DNA from: Ardenticatenales bacterium
Lineage (GTDB): Bacteria; Chloroflexota; Anaerolineae; Promineifilales; Promineifilaceae
NCBI GenBank assembly: GCA_020634515.1
Contig: JACKBL010000002.1
Span: 992,001 to 1,056,000 of the forward strand
DNA: 64,000 nucleotides
Direction: 5' to 3'
Shown here piece after piece: positions 58,411 through 64,000 of this stretch. The translations under genes and the position numbers were made by a program. Below the pieces are notes generated by a model that had not been told where the DNA came from, did not search any database, and was given only the letters and a program-made list of their open reading frames with translations. Position 1 is the stretch's first letter. Each line of letters starts with the position of its first letter.

Positions 58411-59246
58411 CGCTGTTGTTTTGCGAGGGTGGAGGTAGTAGCCCGGATGCCATTGTACTCAACCACGTTCTCGCAGGAACTGGTTGCGAGATTCGCCCAG
58501 GCGGTGGCAAACATGAACTGAGTAAACGAATTATGGCCACACGCGCCAAAGGGTTGCGTAGTGCCGGCATTCGAGACCGTGATTTTGATGATGAAGAAAG
58601 CAGCGAATCGCTTTCCCTTCCGCAAAAATGGTCTGAGAATTGGGATGATAAAGAGGAATGGCTTGGTTGGCAGTGGGAACGGCGGGAGATAGAAAACTAC
58701 CTGCTTGACCCTCAGGTTGTTCAAAAGGCATTGGGCGACGAGGCTCCTGACCCACGGCGGTTTGAAGAGGCGTTAACAAAGGCATGTACTGAACTTGGCT
58801 TTTATATGGCGGCTAGACACACTTTGTCTTCATCTCGACGTCGCTTTGAGCGTCTGGAAAACCGTTGGGGCCGGAAGCGAGGGCAAGGGAAGCATCCTTT
58901 ACCCGACGAACGCACGGAAAAATCTTGCCGTCAGGCCCTTAAAGACAACCTCCAAAAATGGATGAGAGGAAACCAGGTCAACGTCAATGAAGTAATGGCC
59001 CGATTTGAGAGTTTTATCCCTCTTTACCAGGCGGGAGGCGTCTATTATGAGCGCGCTTTGACGTTTTTTGCCGGCAAAGACATCCTCTACACAATGGAAC
59101 CAGAATTGACAAGTATGGGTTTCATTTCACCATTGGGTTTTCGCAATAAAGTGATCAGCGGTATTGAAAAAGCCGCGGATGCCTGGACGTGGCTGCCGGA
59201 GTGGGGCAGGCTGCGGCAGGAAGTAATGAGAGCGCGTTTCCCTTGA
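58401..59246 (+). CDS. DUF4435/TOPRIM-like effector paired with the ATPase
   Basis: 281 residues. N-terminal VALLFCEGGGSSPDAIVL has the TOPRIM-type Glu, and GIRDRDFDDEES has the DxD acidic pair; WERREIENYLLDPQVVQKAL is the typical DUF4435 feature. The rest is helical and charged. By analogy with AriB of PARIS it would be a nuclease released on phage attack (AriB cleaves tRNA). The exact system is not settled: domain order is the same but the similarity is judged by eye. Translational coupling to the ATPase is strong support for a functional pair. Confidence 0.75.
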   Translation: MPVALLFCEGGGSSPDAIVLNHVLAGTGCEIRPGGGKHELSKRIMATRAKGLRSAGIRDRDFDDEESSESLSLPQKWSENWDDKEEWLGWQWERREIENYLLDPQVVQKALGDEAPDPRRFEEALTKACTELGFYMAARHTLSSSRRRFERLENRWGRKRGQGKHPLPDERTEKSCRQALKDNLQKWMRGNQVNVNEVMARFESFIPLYQAGGVYYERALTFFAGKDILYTMEPELTSMGFISPLGFRNKVISGIEKAADAWTWLPEWGRLRQEVMRARFP

Positions 59247-59261
59247 AATTGAACAAAAACA

Positions 59262-59345
59262 GGTACTATTCACGAGCATCTTCCCGGAAGCTGTTTTGAT
59301 GCCACTTGACATTGAGCTTCCGGGAAGATCTCCGGTCTGAATAGA
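59262..59345. repeat. Family B repeat upstream of thiolase
   Basis: GGTACTATTCACGAGCATCTTCCCGGAAGCT at the left and AGCTTCCGGGAAGATC at 59315-59330, ending near GTCTGAATAG. The most compact complete copy. Confidence 0.85.
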
Positions 59346-59378
59346 TATCAAAAGCATGGAGTAGAACGGAGTATTCCC

Positions 59379-60647
59379 ATGAGAGAAGTTGTTATTGTCA
59401 GTGCCGTGCGCACGCCGATTGGTCGGCTGGCGGGGGCGCTTTCCGATGTGCGCCCGGATGATCTGGCGGCGTTGGTGATCAAAGAAGTGGTGAACCGTGC
59501 CGGCATTAATCCCGCGGAAATCGAGGAAGTCATCTTCGGCTGCGCCAACCAGGCCGGCGAAGACAATCGCAACGTGGCCCGCATGGCCACCCTGCTCGCC
59601 GGGCTGCCCCATCACGTCCCCGCCGTGACCGTCAACCGCCTCTGCGCCAGTGGCCTGAACGCCGTGAACCAGGCGGCGCGCGCCATTGCCGTGGGCGAGG
59701 GAGACATCTACGTGGCCGGCGGCGTGGAAAGCATGACGCGCGCCCCCTACTCCTTCCCCAAAAACGCGCGCGCCTGGGGACCTGCCGGCAACGTCACCGG
59801 CTGGGACACCACGCTCGGCTGGCGTTACCCGAACCCCAATATGGAGGCCCTGTTCCCCCTGGAAGCTATGGGAGAAACGGCGGAAAACATCTACGAGATG
59901 AGCTGCGCCGGCCAGATTGAGGGGGGCGAGATCAGCCGCGCGGAGCAGGATGCGTTTGCCTATGAAAGCCAGCGGCGCGCCTGCACGGCCATCAACGCGG
60001 GCCGATTCCAGGCGGAAATCGTGCCCGTGCCCATTCCCCAGCGCAAAGGCCCGCCCGTGATGGTGGATACGGATGAGCATCCCCGTATCGTCAAGGGCGA
60101 TAACGGGTATGAACTGGATACCAGCCCGCAGATTCTGGCGAAGTTGCGTCCCGCTTTTCGCCAGGGCGGGACGGTGACGGCGGGTAATGCCAGTGGCCTG
60201 AATGATGGGGCGAGCGCGTTGGTGCTGATGGCGGCGGAGAGGGCGGCGGCGCTGGGTGTCCAGCCGCTGGCGCGATGGGTGGCGGCGGCGGCGGCCGGGG
60301 TTGATCCGCGTACGATGGGGTTGGGGCCAGTGCCGGCATCGCGCAAAGCCCTCCAACGCGCCCACCTCACCCTCAACGACATCAACCTGGTCGAACTCAA
60401 TGAAGCGTTCGCCGTGCAATCCCTGGCCGTCATGCGTGAATTGGGGCTGCGACCCGAAATCACCAACGTCAACGGCGGCGCCATTGCCCTCGGCCACCCC
60501 TTGGGCTGCTCCGGCGCGCGCATCCTCACCACGTTGCTGTACGAAATGCGGCGGCGCGCCGCGGAAGGCGAGCACATGCGCTACGGTTTGGCGACGCTGT
60601 GCGTGGGCGTGGGGCAGGGCGAAGCAACGATCATTGAGTTGCTGTAA
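59379..60647 (+). CDS. Acetyl-CoA C-acyltransferase (thiolase)
   Basis: 422 residues. Nucleophilic Cys in VTVNRLCASGLNAVNQ (about residue 89), GGVESMTRAPYS, catalytic His in GGAIALGHPLGCSGARI (about 368) and Cys in LCVGVGQGEATI (about 412). Condenses or cleaves acyl-CoA; the degradative FadA or biosynthetic role cannot be separated by sequence alone. Followed 49 bp later by an SDR-type gene. Preceded by a repeat. Confidence 0.94.
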   Translation: MREVVIVSAVRTPIGRLAGALSDVRPDDLAALVIKEVVNRAGINPAEIEEVIFGCANQAGEDNRNVARMATLLAGLPHHVPAVTVNRLCASGLNAVNQAARAIAVGEGDIYVAGGVESMTRAPYSFPKNARAWGPAGNVTGWDTTLGWRYPNPNMEALFPLEAMGETAENIYEMSCAGQIEGGEISRAEQDAFAYESQRRACTAINAGRFQAEIVPVPIPQRKGPPVMVDTDEHPRIVKGDNGYELDTSPQILAKLRPAFRQGGTVTAGNASGLNDGASALVLMAAERAAALGVQPLARWVAAAAAGVDPRTMGLGPVPASRKALQRAHLTLNDINLVELNEAFAVQSLAVMRELGLRPEITNVNGGAIALGHPLGCSGARILTTLLYEMRRRAAEGEHMRYGLATLCVGVGQGEATIIELL

Positions 60648-60696
60648 ACCGTTCGCGGGAGCCGTCTTTGCGGCGGCTCCTCTCGCTTGAGGCTGT

Positions 60697-61680
60697 ATGC
60701 ACGTATTCATCACCGGCGGCACGGGCTTTATTGGCGCGAATCTGACCGCGGCGCTGAACCAACGCGGCATCACGCCGCGTCTGCTGCACCGCCAGACGTC
60801 TTCGCGGCAGGCGTTGGCGGGTCTCGCTTATGAATCCGTCATTGGCGACGTGCTAGACTCCCCGGAGACGCTGGCGGCGGCCCTGGAGGGCTGCGAGTGG
60901 GTTTTTCACGTGGCCGCCGTGGCCGACTATTGGCGACAACAGCCAGATTGGGTATATCGCGTCAACGTGGGCGGCACGCAAAACGTGCTGCAAGCGGCGC
61001 GATTGGCGGGCGTGTCGCGGCTGGTGTTTACCAGTTCGATGGCGGCTATGGGCGTGCCGGCATCAGGCGAACTGCTCACCGAGGATAGCCCCTTTAATCT
61101 GCCGCCCCAGGCGTGGCCCTATGGTCACAGCAAGTTTATGGCGGAAATTGAAGTGCGAAAAGCAGTAGAAGCGGGTCTGGAAGCCGTCATCGTGAATCCT
61201 GCCGTGGTGCTGGGTCCGCGTGACGTTAATCAAATCTCCGGTTCCATCATCGTCGAGGCCGCGCGCGGGCTGGCGAAGATGAATCTGCCCGGGGGCACAA
61301 ACTACGTGGCCGTGCAGGATGTGGTGGCGGGGCATCTGGCGGCGGCGGAGAAGGGGCGCGCGGGCGAGCGTTACATCCTGGGGCACATCAATCTGCCGCA
61401 CGCGGAGGCGCTGGCGACGATTTGCCAGGTGTTGGAAAAGCGTCCGCCGACACTGAACCTGCCGCGATGGAGCCTGCCCCTGGCGGCGGCGGGGGTGCGC
61501 GCATCGCGGCGCGTGTTGGGCAATCGTGTGCCTTTTGATGAAAACCAGGTGCGGATGTTAGGGGCGTTTGTGTACGCAGACGTGACCAAAGCCACGCGGG
61601 AGTTGGACTTGCCGCGGACGCCATTTCTCCAAGTGGTGCAGGAAACCGTGGCATGGTATCGAACGCAAGGGATTATCTAA
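60697..61680 (+). CDS. NAD-dependent epimerase/dehydratase (DFR-like SDR)
   Basis: 327 residues. Rossmann motif FITGGTGFIGANLTAAL at residues 4-20; Tyr-Lys pair in WPYGHSKFMAE (about 144-148); NPAVVLGPRD at about 168. Extended SDR resembling dihydroflavonol-4-reductase or 3-beta-HSD-like enzymes. Substrate unknown; follows thiolase on the same strand and could handle an acyl-derived ketone. Confidence 0.9.
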   Translation: MHVFITGGTGFIGANLTAALNQRGITPRLLHRQTSSRQALAGLAYESVIGDVLDSPETLAAALEGCEWVFHVAAVADYWRQQPDWVYRVNVGGTQNVLQAARLAGVSRLVFTSSMAAMGVPASGELLTEDSPFNLPPQAWPYGHSKFMAEIEVRKAVEAGLEAVIVNPAVVLGPRDVNQISGSIIVEAARGLAKMNLPGGTNYVAVQDVVAGHLAAAEKGRAGERYILGHINLPHAEALATICQVLEKRPPTLNLPRWSLPLAAAGVRASRRVLGNRVPFDENQVRMLGAFVYADVTKATRELDLPRTPFLQVVQETVAWYRTQGII

Positions 61681-61712
61681 TCAGCCGATCCCTAAAGGTC
61701 TTGGAGACCTTC

Positions 61713-61848
61713 GTAGCCCGATTTTCCAAATCGCCCTACATTTTCAAAGGAGACTTCACCGGCTGTCGCCGACTACCGTGAATGGAAATGATGCACCACC
61801 GTAGCCCGATTTTCCAAATCGGGCGGGCGATTTTCTAAATCGCCCTAC
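61713..61848. repeat. GTAGCCCGATTTTCCAAATCGCCCTAC repeats (family D)
   Basis: A first copy at 61713-61739 and a second, extended copy at 61801-61848, each followed by ACATTTTC.AAGGAG. A small AAGGTCT/AGACCTT hairpin precedes (61695-61711). The purine block after the second copy is the Shine-Dalgarno of the next gene. Confidence 0.75.
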
Positions 61849-61868
61849 ATTTTCGAAGGAGGAAACTG

Positions 61869-62993
61869 ATGAGCGCAACTGCATTGACGATGCGGCCAGA
61901 GCGTCGCAACTTGAGCCAGAGTAAGTGGATTTACAACCAAAAATGGGACTTGATTTTTATCAGCGCCAGTGTTTTGTTGGTTCCCTTGCCGTACCTGACA
62001 TGGTTATTCATGCGGGATGTGCTGCACGTCGAGTCGGATTTTGGGCGGCAGGCGGTCAACCTGCTCATTGCGGCCATGATCGGCGGCCCCCACATGTACG
62101 CCACCTTTACCCGTACTGCCCTGGACGTCGATTTTCGCCAGCATTATCGCGGATTCCTGCGTTCCTCCATCGTGATCCCCCTCGTCGTGATTACGCTGGC
62201 ACTGACCAACCTGACGCTTCTGCTGACGATTTTCTTCTTCTGGGCGTCTATTCACGTCTTGCACCAGATCATCTTTGTCGTGGAAGCGTATAACCAGAAG
62301 GCGGGAGCCGCCCCCGTGAAGACTTCCCTCTCGCCCCTTTCCCGCTTCATCGATTATGCGGTTGTTCTGACCAGTCTTTATCCTTTTGCCGCCTATCGCG
62401 TGGCCATCACGCAGGATTTCACCATTGGTCCCAGCAGGTTGAATGACGTCATTCCCGCCTTTTTGGAGCAGCCGTGGGTGGTTTGGGCGGCGGGGCTGGC
62501 GTTTGGCGTCAGCGCCCTGGCCTTTATCATCAAGACGATCCTGGAGTTCCGCGAGGGCACGGCGCATGTCCCGAAGATCGTCTTTATCACCCTGACGAGT
62601 ATTGCTTCGTTCATTGTGCCCACGTTGGGCAACCTGGACACCGCGTTCCAGGGTATGAACGTGTGGCACTCGTTCCAATATCTGGCGCTGACGTGGTACA
62701 TCAATCGCCTGCGTGAGGAGCGCGGGGAGCTGCGCAAATCGCCGCTGGTGGAACGAATTTCCGAGGATGGCAAGGCCAGGGTTTTTTATGGCTTTAATCT
62801 GGCGCTGACGGGCGGCGCGGTCGTCATTATCGGCATTGTCTTCTCCATCCTCTACTTCGTGATCGGCGGCAAGTGGGGTACGGCCTCTTTCGCCCTGGAA
62901 ACGTCCTATTACATCGGCGTGCTGTCGTTCCTCTGGATTCACTACTACCACGACCACTTCTTGTTTACCAAAGCGGACGCTGTGCTCCCCTGA
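61869..62993 (+). CDS. Polytopic membrane protein with conserved His (possible Blh-like)
   Basis: 374 residues, ATG 61869 with AAGGAGG immediately upstream. About eight membrane helices. His residues cluster in or near helices: GGPHMYATF, SIHVLHQIIF, NVWHSFQYLALTW, WIHYYHDHFLF. This resembles metal-binding membrane enzymes; carotene-cleaving Brp/Blh proteins share such a pattern, and a carotenoid operon is 11 kb away, but the similarity is not strong enough to name it. No neighbour helps. Confidence 0.6.
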   Translation: MSATALTMRPERRNLSQSKWIYNQKWDLIFISASVLLVPLPYLTWLFMRDVLHVESDFGRQAVNLLIAAMIGGPHMYATFTRTALDVDFRQHYRGFLRSSIVIPLVVITLALTNLTLLLTIFFFWASIHVLHQIIFVVEAYNQKAGAAPVKTSLSPLSRFIDYAVVLTSLYPFAAYRVAITQDFTIGPSRLNDVIPAFLEQPWVVWAAGLAFGVSALAFIIKTILEFREGTAHVPKIVFITLTSIASFIVPTLGNLDTAFQGMNVWHSFQYLALTWYINRLREERGELRKSPLVERISEDGKARVFYGFNLALTGGAVVIIGIVFSILYFVIGGKWGTASFALETSYYIGVLSFLWIHYYHDHFLFTKADAVLP

Positions 62994-63057
62994 GGTTGAT
63001 GGTTGTGAAAGGGCGACGCGCGGCGCGGGACGTGGCGGCGCGTCGCCCCAATCAGGT

Positions 63058-63534
63058 TTAGGGCGCGGGGGTTCCGGCTCCGGAGAGCAGGTCGAGTACG
63101 GCCTGGATGCTTTGCCATAGCTCCGCTGGCACGCCCTCCGTGCCGTCAATCGTGGTGATACTGTGGCTTTGCCCGTCCTGGTAGAGGGTGAGCGTGTAGG
63201 TGAAGCGGTCGCAGCAGGGGTCGGCGGGGAGGTAGGTGGCGTCCAGGTCGTTGAACCCGTAGCCGAGGAGTTGGTCGCGCAAGGCAAGGACGCGCGTGGG
63301 GGCAATTTGCTGGTTGGGGCTGCCGTTGAGCGTGATCAGGCCGTCGGCGTAGATGGCCCATTCGTCATTGAGGGCGACAATCCCGCCGCTTTGTTGGAAG
63401 CGCAGGATGGGGGTTCCGGTGGGGGTTTGGTTGATGACGGGGGTGGCGATGGAGGTGGAAATGCCGGCACATCCCGCCAGCATCCACCCTACGAAAATCA
63501 GAATCAAGGGAGGGAAGGTACGTATTCGTTGCAT
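63058..63534 (-). CDS. Lipoprotein, possibly emfourin-like protease-inhibitor fold
   Basis: 158 residues from ATG 63534 (AGGA upstream); a longer frame to 63636 runs into the upstream gene. Lipobox LAGC near residue 21. The mature part begins IS..IATPVINQT and then LRFQQSGGIVALNDEW, CDRFTYTLTLYQDGQ, VPAELWQSIQAVLDLL. The SGG, F-YTL and terminal amphipathic helix resemble emfourin-type M4 protease inhibitors (protealysin inhibitor), which is a tentative match. It would be membrane-anchored outside the cytoplasm. Confidence 0.6.
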   Translation of the reverse strand: MQRIRTFPPLILIFVGWMLAGCAGISTSIATPVINQTPTGTPILRFQQSGGIVALNDEWAIYADGLITLNGSPNQQIAPTRVLALRDQLLGYGFNDLDATYLPADPCCDRFTYTLTLYQDGQSHSITTIDGTEGVPAELWQSIQAVLDLLSGAGTPAP

Positions 63535-63547
63535 AGCGTCATCCTGT

Positions 63548-64000
63548 TCAGTTGATGGTTGATCGTTGGTCATTGTTCGTGGCGGCGCGTCCGAGGAGGC
63601 GCAAGAGCCGGTCGGGAAAATCCGTGATGAGGCCATCCACGCCCATCTCCATCAGGCGCGCCATGTCCGCCTCCTCGTTCACCGTCCAGACGTGAACGCC
63701 CACCCCGTGGCGGTGCGCGTCCGCCACGAAGCGGGGCGTGACCACCCGCGTTTTTCCGCTGTACTCAGGGAGCTGCACGGCGCGCGCCTGGCCACGATAG
63801 AGACCGCCCAGCCGCATTTTGCTCAGCAGAAAAAGGCGGCGCACCTCGTTCACGGAGCCAATCGTGACGACCTCCGGGCATTCGTGGCGAAATTCCGCGA
63901 CCGTTTCGTTGTCGAAGGAGCCAACGCAAAGCTGGCGCGTCAGGCCAAAGTCGCGGATCATGCGCGCAAACGGCTTGACGATGGACGGCTGACGCTGCTT
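63548..64000 (-). CDS. Glycerophosphodiester phosphodiesterase, C-terminal part (runs off the window)
   Basis: The frame is open to the window end with no start needed at 63961; about 150 C-terminal residues are present. VGVHVWTVNEEADMARLMEMGVDGLITDFPDRLLRLL is the typical GDPD C-terminal strand and helix (Trp-Thr-Val-Asn and DGLITDFP), given by position 63604-63720. Upstream catalytic His-Arg residues lie outside. Cleaves glycerophosphodiesters to glycerol-3-phosphate and an alcohol. Adjacent to the lipoprotein gene 14 bp downstream. Confidence 0.88.
   Translation of the reverse strand, partial: KQRQPSIVKPFARMIRDFGLTRQLCVGSFDNETVAEFRHECPEVVTIGSVNEVRRLFLLSKMRLGGLYRGQARAVQLPEYSGKTRVVTPRFVADAHRHGVGVHVWTVNEEADMARLMEMGVDGLITDFPDRLLRLLGRAATNNDQRSTIN

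Noticed and set aside
59127..60773. 548-residue minus-strand ORF over the thiolase
   Set aside because: Mirror of a clear thiolase; composition HRR/GARG typical of antisense frames.

Overview
The window looks like a chromosomal segment of a filamentous-type Chloroflexota (Anaerolineae / Ardenticatenia-like) bacterium. This rests on the GC-rich composition, the gene families (DUF4388 plus small GTPase, large beta-helix/DUF11 surface proteins, a Chloroflexota-type carotenoid operon, secreted lipoproteins with long Pro/Thr linkers) and housekeeping genes of bacterial type. The taxonomic assignment is inference; no rRNA is present.

Layout. 1-4.4 kb: GTPase/DUF4388 operon with a clear promoter, tRNA-Leu, tilS, and a cis-prenyltransferase. 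4.7-9.8 kb: a three-tRNA cluster (Pro, Gly, CAT) behind a consensus promoter, a repeat-flanked ABC-F ATPase, a cloverleaf-forming 192-bp MITE-like element, a VapC/Phd-type toxin-antitoxin pair, a decayed beta-helix gene relic and an unknown gene. 10-24 kb: a tandem array of paralogous giant secreted beta-helix/DUF11/LamG proteins (four complete units; two are fused into one 2257-residue ORF through a palindromic repeat), plus two relics. 24.3-34 kb: an M14 peptidase and a divergent paralogue that has lost its zinc ligands, a sulfotransferase, an M23+VWA secreted protein, ferritin, and a subtilase. 34.2-40.8 kb: alaS, a baseplate-J-like membrane protein, a primary-type sigma factor, an ADP-ribosylglycohydrolase. 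40.9-50.3 kb: a nine-gene, minus-strand, mostly translationally coupled carotenoid operon (crtI, crtB, crtO-like, fused lycopene cyclase, cruF, plsY, GT2, second crtI-like, small membrane protein) behind a TTGACA/TATAAT promoter. 50.8-57.2 kb: mutM, M29 aminopeptidase, holB, hutH, a truncated Uma2. 57.3-59.2 kb: an ATPase + DUF4435/TOPRIM-like pair resembling PARIS/OLD anti-phage systems. 59.4-64 kb: thiolase, SDR epimerase, a polytopic membrane protein, a lipoprotein and a partial glycerophosphodiesterase.

Two sequence-level signals run through everything. First, the palindromic octamer TGCCGGCA occurs about 90 times (by-eye count) where base composition predicts only a few, and it repeatedly marks places where the plus strand switches from G-rich to C-rich, including inside genes. 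Second, the intergenic DNA is littered with several families of short perfect hairpins (arms often exactly 15 bp), which appear to have shaped the genes: one fuses two beta-helix genes, one sits as a possible attenuator in front of the ABC-F gene, and one precedes or supplies the ribosome binding site of a membrane-protein gene.

Best candidates for something new: the TGCCGGCA system, the zero-gap four-way-junction element at 7115-7306, the beta-helix array with its shared undescribed C-terminal domain, and the ATPase/TOPRIM-like pair.
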